Shown one piece after another: positions 22,279-32,570 of a DNA stretch of 64,000 nucleotides. The notes under the pieces are model-generated. The model saw nothing but the letters and a program-made list of their open reading frames with translations, had not been told where the DNA came from and did no database searches. This DNA comes from Nioella ostreopsis (GTDB taxonomy: Bacteria > Pseudomonadota > Alphaproteobacteria > Rhodobacterales > Rhodobacteraceae), in contig NZ_RCIQ01000001.1 of the NCBI RefSeq assembly GCF_004000255.1, forward strand, positions 62,001 to 126,000, written 5' to 3'. Both the position numbers and the translations under genes were made by a program. Within the stretch, counting starts at the first letter, position 1; each line of letters starts with the position of its first letter.

Positions 22279-24021
22279 TCAGTTCCAGCAGGTCACCAGA
22301 ACCGCCAGATCGCTGCCATAGCGGGCCAGTGCATTGCGGGTCATCGCGTCGGCCTGCACCGGGGCGGCGTTGACGGTCACACCCGCGCCACCGAGGAATT
22401 CCGCCATCCGGTCGCCGCGCAGGGCGAAGCTGACGCCTTCGGGCAGGGCGCGGCCGGTATTGGGCTCGGGCAGGACCATGCCGATCACCGCGCCGGTGGC
22501 ATCCAGCACCGGGGCTCCGGCCTCTGACGGTTCAATCGACATTTCCAGCCGCGCCATCGTATCCTCGCCATTCAGCCCCTGCATGTCGGCCAGCGTGCCG
22601 AAGTTCATGGACGCTGCGCCAAGCGCGCCTTCATAGGGGTAGCCGGCAACAGCAACATCCGTGCGGATGCGGGCGGGAATGGTCGGGAAGCCCGCATAGG
22701 TCGACGGGGCCAACGCCTGTGTCGGGCGCAGCACCGCGAGGCCGAGCGCCGGGTCGGAATGGGCGACGGTCATCTCATACCGGTCATTGACCAGCACTCG
22801 GGTGCAGGACGCCACGGCCTCGGCGGTGGTCAGCACGGTGCCGGTATTGTCGAGGTAGAAACCGCTGCGCGCCCGGTCGGGCTGACGCACTTCTAGCCCC
22901 GCCATCAGGTCGACGCCCTGTTCCATGCCGGGATCGACCGCGCCGGGATCGAGCGTGCCGCCATAGGTGGAGAAACTGTCCTCCATCATGTCCAGCACAC
23001 GGGTCATCTGCGCATCCCGGTCCGGCGTCCAGATCAGGGTAAAGCCCTTGATCTGACCGTCTTCCAGACGGGCCACGGTATGGCTGCGCAGGGTGTCGGA
23101 CTGACCGGTCAGCACGAAGCTGTTGGACCGGCGGTTGCGTTCGCCTTCCAGCGGTACGATTTCCAGCGTCTGCATGATCTCATAGAGGCCGCCAAGCGTG
23201 GCTTCGCTGCCCTCCTGGCTGATCAGCAGAACCTGGACACCGGAATCACCAATGGAATCGTACTGTGCGAAGGGGAATTCGTAGCGGGCGAACTCGACCA
23301 TTGCGAGCGGCAGGTCGATCTCGATTCCCGCACGCTCGTCACGCACCGTCTGCATACCGAGCGCATTGAGTTCACCCTGGTACTCGGCCAGCAATTGCGC
23401 CCGCTGACGCGTGGTCAGGACGCCGGTTTCCGCATAGCCCTGCGCGGCTTGCCAGCGGGACATGGCCCCGCGTGTGCCGGGGCCGAACGCGCCGTCGATG
23501 CCGGAATTGTAGTAACCGAACCACTGCATGGCGATCTGCAACGCCTCGCGTCCCTGCTGGTCGAGCCGGGCTTCGCTTTGGCGTGCCTCGGCGACGGTTT
23601 CCTCGGGGATTACCGGTTCCGCGGGCTGCGGGGCCTCTGCGATGGTGGGGGCCTCAGTCACGGCACCGGGGGCCAAGGTATTGGCGCCAATGGGGAAAAA
23701 CTGTTGCTGGTAGATGTCGACTTCGGACAGGTAACTGTCCTGCGGAATGGCCCCCTGCGCGCGCAATTGGTTCAGAACCGCCGCGCCTTCTCCGGGCGTG
23801 TAGGGCCCAAGCGCGATGGCGTACCAGCCGGTCCGCAACCGATAGCCGTTCACCGCTGGCAGGATCCGCGAATAGGCGCGGACCCGGCCCTCGGCGGTGG
23901 CCAGATCTGGGTGGGCCTCCATCTGGACCCACACCCGGTCCTGTGCCTGGGCGTCATCGGCCCCGAATACGGCCAAGCCCAGTATGATCAAAAGACACAA
24001 AACAATCCGGCGTGCTGCCAT
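22279..24021 (-). CDS. Secreted peptidoglycan-binding protein with inactive trypsin-like domain
   Basis: The 580-residue protein has a signal peptide (cleavage near ADDAQAQ, residue 27) and a SPOR-like N-terminal region ([41 protein letters not shown]). A PG_binding_1 module lies at about 155-212 ([27 protein letters not shown]). The C-terminal part (about 385-560) has a chymotrypsin-like fold. The three catalytic positions are changed: the His site is Glu401 (TTAEAVASC), the Asp site is Gly427 (DPALGLAVL) and the Ser site is Ala501 (SEAGAPVL). It therefore probably binds, not cleaves, in the periplasm. It is labelled serine protease in many relatives. Confidence 0.85.
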   Translation of the reverse strand: MAARRIVLCLLIILGLAVFGADDAQAQDRVWVQMEAHPDLATAEGRVRAYSRILPAVNGYRLRTGWYAIALGPYTPGEGAAVLNQLRAQGAIPQDSYLSEVDIYQQQFFPIGANTLAPGAVTEAPTIAEAPQPAEPVIPEETVAEARQSEARLDQQGREALQIAMQWFGYYNSGIDGAFGPGTRGAMSRWQAAQGYAETGVLTTRQRAQLLAEYQGELNALGMQTVRDERAGIEIDLPLAMVEFARYEFPFAQYDSIGDSGVQVLLISQEGSEATLGGLYEIMQTLEIVPLEGERNRRSNSFVLTGQSDTLRSHTVARLEDGQIKGFTLIWTPDRDAQMTRVLDMMEDSFSTYGGTLDPGAVDPGMEQGVDLMAGLEVRQPDRARSGFYLDNTGTVLTTAEAVASCTRVLVNDRYEMTVAHSDPALGLAVLRPTQALAPSTYAGFPTIPARIRTDVAVAGYPYEGALGAASMNFGTLADMQGLNGEDTMARLEMSIEPSEAGAPVLDATGAVIGMVLPEPNTGRALPEGVSFALRGDRMAEFLGGAGVTVNAAPVQADAMTRNALARYGSDLAVLVTCWN

Positions 24022-24187
24022 CCTCTTTCTCCTAACCCCATGTTTCCTGCGGGCTTCGCCCGTTCACGATCGGCGGCAACCTATCAGAGTGAACAGCCGA
24101 TGCACCAGAAATATGCGTGATCGGCCAATTGACCATGGCGGGGGGGACCACTATCACACCCCTGCCTTGCAACACCCGGGAAAAGAC

Positions 24188-25135
24188 ATGGCCATGAAAA
24201 GCACGCCGCCGCGCAGTTTTCAGGAAATCATCCTGAGGCTTCAGTCCTACTGGGCCCAAAAGGGCTGTGCGATCATGCAGCCCTATGACATGGAGGTCGG
24301 CGCCGGCACCTTCCACCCGGCCACCACCCTGCGCAGCCTCGGCACGCAGCCCTGGGCCGCGGCCTATGTCCAGCCCTCGCGCCGCCCCACGGACGGGCGC
24401 TATGGTGAGAACCCGAACCGGTTGCAGCATTACTACCAGTATCAGGTGCTGATCAAACCCTCGCCGCCTGATCTGCAGGCTTTGTATCTCGGCTCGCTGG
24501 AGGCCATCGGCATCGACATGGACCTGCACGACGTGCGCTTCGTGGAAGATGACTGGGAAAGCCCCACTTTGGGTGCCTGGGGCCTGGGCTGGGAGGTCTG
24601 GTGCGACGGGATGGAAGTCAGCCAGTTCACCTATTTCCAACAGGTCGGCGGCCATGACTGCAAGCCGGTCTCGGGCGAGCTGACCTACGGGCTGGAACGT
24701 CTGGCGATCTATATCCTCGGCGTCGATCACGTCATGGACATGCCCTTCAACGACCCCGACGCGCCGATTCCGCTGACATATGGCGACGTGTTCCGCCAGA
24801 CGGAGGAGGAATACAGCCGCTTCAACTTCGATACGGCGGAAACCGAAATCCTGTTGCGCCATTTTGAGGACGCGGAGGCCGAATGCGAGGCGATCCTGAG
24901 CCACCCGGCAGAGGACCCCAAGACCGGCAAGCGCATCATCATGGCGCACCCGGCCTATGACCAGTGCATCAAGGCCAGCCACCTCTTTAACCTGCTCGAC
25001 GCGCGGGGGGTAATCTCGGTCACCGAACGGCAGGCCTATATCGGCCGCGTCCGGGCGCTGGCGAAGAAATGCGCCGATGCCTTCGTGCAGACCGGGGCAG
25101 GGGGCTACGTGCCTGAAAGCGACAGCGCGGCATGA
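24188..25135 (+). CDS. glyQ: Glycyl-tRNA synthetase alpha subunit
   Basis: The 315-residue class II catalytic subunit includes [61 protein letters not shown] (motif 2 region) and [15 protein letters not shown] (motif 3). It forms the alpha2beta2 enzyme with GlyS and charges tRNA-Gly. ATG 24188 is used because the family begins a few residues before the SFQEIILRL stretch; a second ATG at 24194 is possible. A DUF6446-type gene is inserted between glyQ and glyS, overlapping this stop by four bases. Confidence 0.97.
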   Translation: MAMKSTPPRSFQEIILRLQSYWAQKGCAIMQPYDMEVGAGTFHPATTLRSLGTQPWAAAYVQPSRRPTDGRYGENPNRLQHYYQYQVLIKPSPPDLQALYLGSLEAIGIDMDLHDVRFVEDDWESPTLGAWGLGWEVWCDGMEVSQFTYFQQVGGHDCKPVSGELTYGLERLAIYILGVDHVMDMPFNDPDAPIPLTYGDVFRQTEEEYSRFNFDTAETEILLRHFEDAEAECEAILSHPAEDPKTGKRIIMAHPAYDQCIKASHLFNLLDARGVISVTERQAYIGRVRALAKKCADAFVQTGAGGYVPESDSAA

Positions 25136-25656
25136 CCCGGGGCCAATTCGTGACAGCAGCCATTCTTCTTTCCGCCGCCGCCGCCGGATCCCTTCTGTGG
25201 TGGACCGAAACGCGCGCCTATTATGAACCGATCAGCATGGATGCGGTGACGATCAGCGCCACCACCTTCGATGGCGTGGTTGACCCGCTGCCGATCGCCG
25301 ATTTCGAGGGCATCGACGCCGACACCTCGCCGCTGCGTTTCCGGGCCTGTTTCTCCACGCCCCTGTCGCTGGCGCTGATGACGGAAACCTATCAGCCCTA
25401 TGACGGTGCAACGCCGCTCAACACGCCGGGCTGGTTCGACTGCTATGACGCGGGCACCCTGACCCGCGCGTTGGAGGCGGGCACCGGGCTGGCCTTTCTG
25501 GGCGAAGCGAACATCATCTACGGGATCGACCAGATCGTGATGATCACCGAAGACGGCCATGGCTATGCCTGGCACCAACTGAACCATTGCGGAGAGGCGG
25601 CCTATAGCGGCGACCCCGTCCCCGAAGACTGCCCGCCCGCGCCCGAGAGGAACTGA
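25132..25656 (+). CDS. DUF6446-like single-pass membrane protein
   Basis: The 174-residue protein has one N-terminal membrane helix ([18 protein letters not shown]) and a periplasmic domain with [28 protein letters not shown] and a [16 protein letters not shown] tail, so there are about four conserved cysteines that may form two disulfides. The arrangement matches the DUF6446 family found between glyQ and glyS in Rhodobacteraceae. It overlaps glyQ by four bases, and glyS starts two bases after it. No link to translation is visible, so its place in the synthetase operon is unexplained. Confidence 0.85.
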   Translation: MTRGQFVTAAILLSAAAAGSLLWWTETRAYYEPISMDAVTISATTFDGVVDPLPIADFEGIDADTSPLRFRACFSTPLSLALMTETYQPYDGATPLNTPGWFDCYDAGTLTRALEAGTGLAFLGEANIIYGIDQIVMITEDGHGYAWHQLNHCGEAAYSGDPVPEDCPPAPERN

Positions 25657-25657
25657 C

Positions 25658-27874
25658 ATGCCCGATCTTCTGCTGGAACTGTTCAGTGAGGAAATCCCCG
25701 CGCGGATGCAGCGCCGCGCGGCTGAGGATCTGAAGAAACTGGTGACCGATGCGCTGGTCGAGGCCGGGCTGACCTATGCAGGTGCCGGGGCGTTCTCCAC
25801 CCCGCGCCGTCTGGTGCTGGCGATGGAAGGGCTGACGGCGGAAAGCCCCGACGTGACCGAGGAACGCAAGGGCCCGCGCACGGATGCCCCGGAAAAGGCG
25901 CTGGAGGGCTTCCTGCGCGCCACGGGTCTGACGAAGGACCAGCTGGAGATCCGCGACGACAAGAAGGGCCAGACCTATTTCGCCAAGATCGTGAAGCCGG
26001 GCCGGTCGGCAGAGGATATTCTGGCAGACGTCATCCCCGCTACGATCCGCAACTTCCCCTGGCCCAAATCGATGCGATGGGGCGCGGGCAGCCTGCGCTG
26101 GGTGCGTCCGCTGCATTCGATCCTGTGCATCCTGTCGGACGAAAACGGTGCGCGCGTCGTGCCGATTGACGTGGACGGCATGGCCGCTGGCGACACGACC
26201 GAGGGCCATCGCTTCATGGCCCCAGGCCGCTTCGCAGTCTCCGGCTTCGACGACTACGCCGCCAAGCTGAAGAAAGCGCATGTGATCCTCTCCGCCGAGG
26301 AACGGGCCGACCATATCTGGCACGACGCCACCAACATGGCCTTCGCCGCCGGGCTGGAAGTGGTCGAAGACAAGGGCCTGCTGGCCGAGGTCGCGGGGCT
26401 GGTGGAATGGCCAGTTGTGCTCATTGGCGAGATCGGTGAGGACTTCCTGGGCCTGCCGCCCGAGGTGCTGCAAACCTCGATGCGCGAACATCAGAAGTTC
26501 TTTTCCGTAAAGAACCCCAACACGGGCCGGATCGAACGCTTCATCACCGTCGCCAACCGCGAGACCGCCGACCACGGCGCAACCATCCTGGCGGGCAATG
26601 GCAAGGTGCTGTCGGCGCGTCTGGCGGATGCGAAATTCTTCTGGGAAAACGACCTGCGCGTCGCCAAGTCGGATATGTCCACCTGGACCCGCAGCCTTGA
26701 AAACGTGACCTTCCACAACAAGCTCGGCACACAAGCTGCCCGGATCGACCGGATTGCGGCGCTGGCGCGTGATCTTGCGACTGTGGTGGGGGCCGACCCC
26801 GATCAGGCGGAAACCGCCGCGCGCATCGCCAAGGCCGACCTGTCCTCGGAAATGGTCTACGAGTTCCCCGAATTGCAGGGCCTGATGGGCCGCTATTATG
26901 CCGAAGCCGCGGGCTACCCGGCAGAGGTCGCCGCCGCCGCGCAGGAGCATTACTCGCCGCTTGGCCCCTCCGACGATGTGCCGACCGCGCCCGTTTCGGT
27001 CGCCGTGGCGCTGGCCGACAAGCTGGACACGCTGGCAGGTTTCTGGGCCATCGACGAAAAACCCACCGGGTCAAAAGACCCCTACGCGCTGCGCCGTGCG
27101 GCGCTTGGGGTGATCCGGCTGGTGCTGGTCAATGGGCTGCGTCTTGACCTTGACCGCTTCTTCGATGCGCAGCTGGTGCGGGTCGAGGCTGCGGTGAATA
27201 CCGGCATGGGGGACGCTGCGCTGACCGAACTTTTGCAGGAGATCGCCGAACACGGGGTGTTCGGAGCTGCTTTCCACGCGGTCAGGGATCGGTTGGACGA
27301 TCTGCATGACGATTTCCTTGCGCTGGAAAACAAGGTGCCGGATACCTCCGATGATCTCCTGCGCTTCACCCATGATCGGCTCAAGGTCCACCTGCGCGAT
27401 CAGGGCATTCGCCATGACGTGATCGACGCGTGCCTTGCCCTGCCGGGCAGCGACGATCTGGCCCTTCTGGTCAAGCGGGCCGAGGCGCTGGCGGCCTTCC
27501 TTTCCTCCGACGACGGGGAAAACCTCGTTCAAGGCTACAAACGCGCCGCCAATATCCTGGCGCAGGCCGAGGAAAAGGACGGGGTCGAGTACCGCTATGG
27601 TGCCGATGTGAAATACGCTGAGACCGCAGAGGAAAAGGCGCTGTTCGCGGCGCTGTCGCAGGCCGAGGCCGCTGTAGCCCCGGCGCTTGCATCGGATGAT
27701 TTCCCCGCCGCCATGTCCGCCATGTCCGCTCTGCGCGCGCCGATCGACGCCTTCTTTGACACCGTGCAGGTCAATGCGGACAGCGCGATCCTGCGCCGCA
27801 ATCGCCTCAATCTGCTGCACGAGATCACCGCAAGCTGCGGCAAGATCGCGGACCTGTCGCGGATCGAAGGTTAG
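25658..27874 (+). CDS. glyS: Glycyl-tRNA synthetase beta subunit
   Basis: The 738-residue protein starts [20 protein letters not shown], the family N-terminus. It contains [26 protein letters not shown] and [24 protein letters not shown] (HD-like domain). The C-terminal DALR anticodon-binding region carries [12 protein letters not shown]. It binds tRNA-Gly and completes the heterotetramer with GlyQ. It starts two bases after the DUF6446 stop. A 3'-UTR motif shared with dtd follows four bases past its stop. Confidence 0.97.
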   Translation: MPDLLLELFSEEIPARMQRRAAEDLKKLVTDALVEAGLTYAGAGAFSTPRRLVLAMEGLTAESPDVTEERKGPRTDAPEKALEGFLRATGLTKDQLEIRDDKKGQTYFAKIVKPGRSAEDILADVIPATIRNFPWPKSMRWGAGSLRWVRPLHSILCILSDENGARVVPIDVDGMAAGDTTEGHRFMAPGRFAVSGFDDYAAKLKKAHVILSAEERADHIWHDATNMAFAAGLEVVEDKGLLAEVAGLVEWPVVLIGEIGEDFLGLPPEVLQTSMREHQKFFSVKNPNTGRIERFITVANRETADHGATILAGNGKVLSARLADAKFFWENDLRVAKSDMSTWTRSLENVTFHNKLGTQAARIDRIAALARDLATVVGADPDQAETAARIAKADLSSEMVYEFPELQGLMGRYYAEAAGYPAEVAAAAQEHYSPLGPSDDVPTAPVSVAVALADKLDTLAGFWAIDEKPTGSKDPYALRRAALGVIRLVLVNGLRLDLDRFFDAQLVRVEAAVNTGMGDAALTELLQEIAEHGVFGAAFHAVRDRLDDLHDDFLALENKVPDTSDDLLRFTHDRLKVHLRDQGIRHDVIDACLALPGSDDLALLVKRAEALAAFLSSDDGENLVQGYKRAANILAQAEEKDGVEYRYGADVKYAETAEEKALFAALSQAEAAVAPALASDDFPAAMSAMSALRAPIDAFFDTVQVNADSAILRRNRLNLLHEITASCGKIADLSRIEG

Positions 27875-27878
27875 GCGT

Positions 27879-27957
27879 TCCTTTCAGCTTGGTGAAAATA
27901 CCTCGGGGGAATCGCCGAAGGCAACGGGGGCAGAGCCCCCGGACCCGCTCTTGTGAA
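27879..27957 (+). repeat. Rhodobacteraceae-type 3'-UTR motif and GC hairpin downstream of glyS
   Basis: Read on the minus strand it contains GCCTTCGGCG, GAGGTATTTT, CCAAG and GAAAGG, aligning to the element after dtd (7524-7563). It is followed by the hairpin CGGGGGC-AGA-GCCCCCG and by GTGAAA-GCG-TTTCAC. It begins four bases past the glyS stop, the same relation to its gene as the dtd copy. Confidence 0.6.
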
Positions 27958-28100
27958 AGCGTTTCACGCGGCCAGCAAGGGCCGCGCGGGTCGACGTGCC
28001 AAAGGCACAGCGAAACACCCTGACGCCCAAACACCGCACTGGACCCGGCGCGATTCCGCTGTATGGTCCCCTCAACCCTTTTTCTGCAAGTGCGAAGCAA

Positions 28101-30614
28101 ATGCCTGACCGCCCGGATATCGTCCAGATCACTGCAACCGCGTCGATCAAGAAGGACATGCATGGCAACCGCGCCAAATGCCTTCAGCGGCTGGTGCGGC
28201 TCGACCTGCCGGTGCCGCTCTCCGTGGCGTTGTCCTTCGACACGGTGCGAAGGCTGGCGCAAGGCTATGTGCCGGATATGTGCGCGCTGTCGGCGATTTT
28301 CGAGAAGGGCGACCTGCTGTCCGTCCGGTCCTCCAGCGAGGCCCCTGATTGGGGCGGGCCGGGGACGGTGCTCAATATCGGCATGAATGACGCCGTCGCC
28401 GCGCGCATCGCCGAGGAACACGGACAATCGGCGGCGGACCAGCTTTACCTGTCTTTCATCCGTGCCTACGCGGTCGATGTGCTGCGGCTCGACGAGGATC
28501 TGTTCGCAGATCCCATCACTCCCCGTATCGCGCTCGCCCATTTCGAGGACGAGATGGAGGAGCCCTTCCCGCAGGATGTGGAAACGCAGCTGACCGAGGT
28601 CCTGCGCTCCATGGCGCGGGCCTGGGAGGGCACCTCGGCCCGGCTTCTGCGTCAGGCCAAGGGTGCGCCTGCGGATGCGGGGCTTGGCCTCGTCGTGCAG
28701 CGCATGGCGTTGTCCATCGGCAAGGAGGAAACCGGCGCCGGTGTGCTGCAGTTCGTTTCCACCGATACCGGAGAGCCGCAGATCACCGGGCGCTACCTGC
28801 CGCAAAGCCAAGGCCGCGCGGCGCTGAGCGAGGCGGATGCCCAGTTCATCGAAACCGACCCGCGCGGCACCGCGCTGGAGGATCGCTGCCCCGATCAGGT
28901 CGCGGCGCTGCGCGATGCAGGCCATCTGATCCGCACCCGCCTGCGCGAGGAAATGCAGATCGAGTTCACCCTGATGGAGGGCCGGCTTGCCATTCTTGAT
29001 GCTGTCCGGGTGCCCCGTTCAGCGCGCGCAGATGTGCGCATCGCTGTCGATCTGGCCGAGGACGGGATCATCCCGCGCGAAGAGGCGTTGATGCGCATCG
29101 CGCCGTTTACCCTCAACCAGATGATGCACCGCCAGCTCGACCCGGAGGCCCCGCGTGACGTGCTGACCCGCGGCATTGCCGCGGCCCCCGGTGCGGCAAC
29201 CGGCAAGCTCGTCTTTACTGCCGCCGCAGCGCAGGCCGCGAGTTCGCAGAATGAACCCTGCATTCTCGTACGTCGCGAAACCAGCCCCGAGGATATCCGT
29301 GGCATGCATGCCGCCGAGGGCATCCTTACCGAACGCGGCGGCATGACCAGCCACGCGGCGGTGATCGCCCGTGGTCTCGGCGTACCTTGCGTGTCTGGTG
29401 CCACCGATCTTCAGCTCGACCATCGCAAGAAGACCCTGACGGTGCCGGGCCGCAGGGTGTTCCATGAAGGCGACATCATCACCATCGACGGCAGCTCCGG
29501 GCAGGTTCTGGTCGGCGCGGTCAGGATGATCGAGCCCGACATGAGCGGCGCGTTCGCCACCTTGCTGAAATGGGCCGATGCGGCGCGCGATATCGGCATC
29601 CGCGCCAATGCAGACACGCCCGAGGATGCGCGGCTGGCGCAGACCTTTGGTGTCGATGGCATCGGCCTGTGCCGGACCGAGCACATGTTCTTCGACCCCA
29701 TCCGCCTGACCGTGATGCGAGAGATGATCTTCACCGAGGATCCGGAGGACCGCAAAGCGGCGCTGGAGCGGCTTTTGCCTATGCAGCGCGGCGATTTCAT
29801 CGAGCTCTTCAAGCTGATGCAGGGCCAGCCCGTCTGCATCCGCCTCTTTGACCCGCCCTTGCATGAATTCCTGCCCGGCGACCGCGATGGCATCCGGGCG
29901 CTGGCTGAGGCGCTTGACCTGCCCGTCAGCCGCGTTGCCGCCCGGATCGAGGCCTTGCAGGAGTTCAACCCGATGCTGGGGATGCGCGGTGTCCGGCTCG
30001 GCATCACGGTGCCAGGCATCTATGACATGCAGGCCCGTGCCATCTTCGAGGCGACGGTTGCGGCGTCAGAAGGCGGCGACCCGGTTGTGCCTGAAATCAT
30101 GATCCCGCTGGTCAGCGCCAAACGCGAGGTGGAGCTGATCAAGGACCGCGTCGATGCGGTGGCCGCGGCGGTGCGCAACGAAACCGGGGTGAATTTCACC
30201 TATCGGCTCGGCGTGATGGTGGAAACGCCCCGTGCCGCGCTGCGCGCGGGCGAGATCGCGGAACATGCGGCCTTCCTGTCCTTCGGCACCAACGACCTCA
30301 CACAGATGACCTATGGCCTGTCGCGCGACGATGCGGGGCGCTTCATGTCGGCCTATGTCAATCAGGGCGTCTACCCTGAGGACCCGTTCCAGCGGCTTGA
30401 CCGGGACGGGGTGGGTGAGTTGCTGCTGCTCGGCTCGGCGCGGGGACGCGCGGCGCGACCGGGCATCACCCTGTCGATCTGCGGCGAACATGGCGGTGAT
30501 CCCGATTCGATCGCCTTCAGCAGATCCGCCGGGTTCGACTATGTGTCCTGCTCGCCCTTCCGGGTGCCGGTTGCCAAACTTGCGGCCGCACAACTGTCCA
30601 TTGCTGACATATAA
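28101..30614 (+). CDS. Pyruvate phosphate dikinase-like PEP-binding protein with degenerate ATP-grasp domain
   Basis: The 837-residue protein aligns with PPDK. An N-terminal ATP-grasp-like domain has SVRSSSE and GTVLNIGMND. The swivelling domain carries the phosphorylatable His418 (ERGGMTSHAAVIARGLGVPC). The PEP/pyruvate barrel has GLCRTEHMFF, LFDPPLHEFLP and Cys794 (SICGEHGGDP). The ATP site is altered: the segment normally ending in LQTR reads AILDAVRV, and the aspartate of the QDxEF motif is missing (MQIEF). The barrel and His look functional while ATP use is doubtful, so classic PPDK activity is uncertain. ATG 28101 matches family starts; an upstream start at 27996 is less likely. Confidence 0.85.
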   Translation: MPDRPDIVQITATASIKKDMHGNRAKCLQRLVRLDLPVPLSVALSFDTVRRLAQGYVPDMCALSAIFEKGDLLSVRSSSEAPDWGGPGTVLNIGMNDAVAARIAEEHGQSAADQLYLSFIRAYAVDVLRLDEDLFADPITPRIALAHFEDEMEEPFPQDVETQLTEVLRSMARAWEGTSARLLRQAKGAPADAGLGLVVQRMALSIGKEETGAGVLQFVSTDTGEPQITGRYLPQSQGRAALSEADAQFIETDPRGTALEDRCPDQVAALRDAGHLIRTRLREEMQIEFTLMEGRLAILDAVRVPRSARADVRIAVDLAEDGIIPREEALMRIAPFTLNQMMHRQLDPEAPRDVLTRGIAAAPGAATGKLVFTAAAAQAASSQNEPCILVRRETSPEDIRGMHAAEGILTERGGMTSHAAVIARGLGVPCVSGATDLQLDHRKKTLTVPGRRVFHEGDIITIDGSSGQVLVGAVRMIEPDMSGAFATLLKWADAARDIGIRANADTPEDARLAQTFGVDGIGLCRTEHMFFDPIRLTVMREMIFTEDPEDRKAALERLLPMQRGDFIELFKLMQGQPVCIRLFDPPLHEFLPGDRDGIRALAEALDLPVSRVAARIEALQEFNPMLGMRGVRLGITVPGIYDMQARAIFEATVAASEGGDPVVPEIMIPLVSAKREVELIKDRVDAVAAAVRNETGVNFTYRLGVMVETPRAALRAGEIAEHAAFLSFGTNDLTQMTYGLSRDDAGRFMSAYVNQGVYPEDPFQRLDRDGVGELLLLGSARGRAARPGITLSICGEHGGDPDSIAFSRSAGFDYVSCSPFRVPVAKLAAAQLSIADI

Positions 30615-30667
30615 ACGGCGGGATTCCAGCCCATTATAAGCCGACGTTAAATGATTCTCTTTGCGGA

Positions 30668-30687
30668 GACCCCTAGCCGTTGGGGTC
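30668..30687 (+). promoter_or_regulatory. Leader hairpin upstream of the cell-wall hydrolase
   Basis: GACCCC pairs with GGGGTC over an eight-base loop in a relatively AT-rich 180-base leader. No T-tract follows. It may be part of a structured 5' UTR. Confidence 0.3.
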
Positions 30688-30793
30688 CTGTTAAGGGGAT
30701 GTCACTAGATTGTGCTCCGGTTTGGTCGATTGGCGATCTTTCCGGTACACGTATGAGGTCGAAGCAGAGCCGGGAAAACCCGGTCAATGGGGG

Positions 30794-31483
30794 ATGCCCA
30801 GAATGGGACAGCCGAACATCTTGCGCGCCGTGAAGGCCGCTGCCACCGCATTGCTATTCACCGCCGGTCTCGCGCAGGCCGATGTTGTGGCGTCAACCTC
30901 CACCGATCCGACCCATACGCTCGGCTCACTCTTTACCTCTGTCATGGGACAGGAACACAGCGGCATGCGCGCGGTCAGCCCGCTGCGCCTGTCGGCGCTT
31001 GGCGCGCCCTATACCGGGCAGGGACTGGATCAGACCGGTGGTGTGGCCCCCTATTCGGCGGCGGAACTTGACGCCATGGGCCGCGCCCGCGGCGGACGCC
31101 AGTGGCAATGCCTGACAGAGGCGCTTTATTTCGAGGCGCGCGGGGAAAGCGTGGCAGGTCAGTTCGCGGTGGCAGAGGTCATCCTGAACCGGGTCGATCA
31201 CGCCAATTACCCCGATACGATATGCGATGTCGTCAACCAGGGCACGGGGCGGCGTTGGGCGTGTCAGTTCACCTATACCTGTGACGGCCGTCCCGAAACC
31301 GTGACCGACCACGCGATTCACGAACGGCTTGGCCGTATCGCCCGCATCATGATTGACGGCGGTCCGCGCAACCTGACCTCGGGCGCGACGCATTACCACG
31401 CCAATTGGGTCAGCCCCTCCTGGGCGCGCGACTTCCCGCAGACCGCTGAAATCGGTGTACATCTCTTCTATCGTGGCCGCTAG
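30794..31483 (+). CDS. SleB/CwlJ-type cell wall hydrolase
   Basis: The 229-residue protein has a signal peptide (ALLFTAGLAQADVV, cleavage near residue 29). The hydrolase_2 domain has CLTEALYFEARGESVAGQFAVAEVILNRVDHANYPDTICDVV, then CQFTYTCDG and GATHYHANWVSPSWA. The glutamate in YFEARGE is the expected catalytic acid. The family are lytic transglycosylase/amidase-type peptidoglycan enzymes; in non-spore-formers they act in wall turnover. ATG 30794 or 30803 are both possible starts. The upstream leader contains a small hairpin (30668-30687). Confidence 0.92.
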   Translation: MPRMGQPNILRAVKAAATALLFTAGLAQADVVASTSTDPTHTLGSLFTSVMGQEHSGMRAVSPLRLSALGAPYTGQGLDQTGGVAPYSAAELDAMGRARGGRQWQCLTEALYFEARGESVAGQFAVAEVILNRVDHANYPDTICDVVNQGTGRRWACQFTYTCDGRPETVTDHAIHERLGRIARIMIDGGPRNLTSGATHYHANWVSPSWARDFPQTAEIGVHLFYRGR

Positions 31484-31591
31484 GCCCGCGTCGCATTCCC
31501 GGCCAACAGTGACGCCTCCGGCCCGTGCATCCCGCGCGCTGGCCTGCTAGAAGGACGCGACTGTCCTGACCGGCCCCGGAGGCCAAGCCCC

Positions 31592-32515
31592 ATGTCCGAT
31601 GAAACCCGCCTTGCCTTTGCGCACCCGTCCGAACGCGCCAAGGCCACAGCCGGTAACGATCCGCTGGACCGGATCAGCCTCTCTGACCATGAACGCGAGG
31701 TCGAGATCGGCGCGTTTCAGCAGGAACGCGGGCTCTTGCAGCGGGTGCGCTTCAACGTCGTGGTCGAGGTGCGGTCCGCCGCCAATCCCGATGCCGATGA
31801 TGTGGACCGGATCCTGTCTTACGACACGATTTCCGAGGCCATCGACCATGAATTGCAGGCCGAACGCCTGAACCTGTTGGAAACGCTGGCCGCGCGTATT
31901 GCCGAACGCATCCTCGCCCATCCCTTGGCCGCGCGCTGCTTCGTTCGGATCGAGAAGCTGGATCGCGGGCCGTTTGCCCTTGGCGTCGAGATTGTGCGCA
32001 CCGCCCCCGAACGCCCGCGCCTGTCGCTGCTGAAGGACGGTGCCCCGCATCCGCTGGTGGTGTATCTGTCGAACGCGGCCATTGCGCGCCCGGATCTTGC
32101 GGCGCTACTGGACCGGCTGGAAGGGCAGGGCAAACCGGTGATCCTCTGCGTGGGCCGTCCCGATACGAACGTCCCCGTGGCCGATCACGCCATGCCGCAA
32201 CGGCGCATCGACCTTTTGGCCATTGAACAGAACGCCTGGATCCTGGCCAGCCATGACGACCGCTGCGTGGTGGTCGAGACCCGGACAGAGCTTGACTGGG
32301 CAATGAAGCATGACCGCATATCGGTCTGGGCTCCGTCCAAGCTGGTGCTGGACAGCGTTGATGGACCGCACAGCTCTGCCCGCTCCGGTGAGGCGCTGGC
32401 GCTTTGGCTCGCGGAAAGCTTCGAGGCGGAGGGGATGCTGTTCCTTGGCGGTGATGCGCCCAAGGCCGATATCGCGCTGACGGTGCTGGCCCCCGACGCG
32501 ATGCCCGCGCTCTGA
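31592..32515 (+). CDS. folB: Dihydroneopterin aldolase with uncharacterised C-terminal domain
   Basis: The 307-residue protein starts with a FolB-like domain (about 25-135): DRISLSDHEREVEIGAFQQERG, VRFNVVVEV, DRILSYDTISEAI, NLLETLAARIAERIL and a CFVRIEKL strand. FolB is normally about 120 residues; the remaining 170 residues form a second alpha/beta domain (LVVYLSNAAIARPDLAALLDRLEGQGKPVILCVG, AWILASHDDRCVVVETRTELDWAM) without a family I can name. FolB releases 6-hydroxymethyl-dihydropterin. It lies just before folP. The extra domain might carry the pterin kinase or phosphatase step; no motif supports either. Confidence 0.85.
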   Translation: MSDETRLAFAHPSERAKATAGNDPLDRISLSDHEREVEIGAFQQERGLLQRVRFNVVVEVRSAANPDADDVDRILSYDTISEAIDHELQAERLNLLETLAARIAERILAHPLAARCFVRIEKLDRGPFALGVEIVRTAPERPRLSLLKDGAPHPLVVYLSNAAIARPDLAALLDRLEGQGKPVILCVGRPDTNVPVADHAMPQRRIDLLAIEQNAWILASHDDRCVVVETRTELDWAMKHDRISVWAPSKLVLDSVDGPHSSARSGEALALWLAESFEAEGMLFLGGDAPKADIALTVLAPDAMPAL

Positions 32516-32570
32516 GCCTTGCCCGCGAGGCCCCATGACGCTAACCGGCCGGCAACCCGAGGACCGCACC

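Noticed and set aside
27951-27977. GTGAAA-GCG-TTTCAC as a LacI-family operator
   Set aside because: Odd-length centre does not fit the usual LacI-type central CG, no LacI-family gene is in the window, and the site sits in the glyS 3' region; treated as a hairpin.
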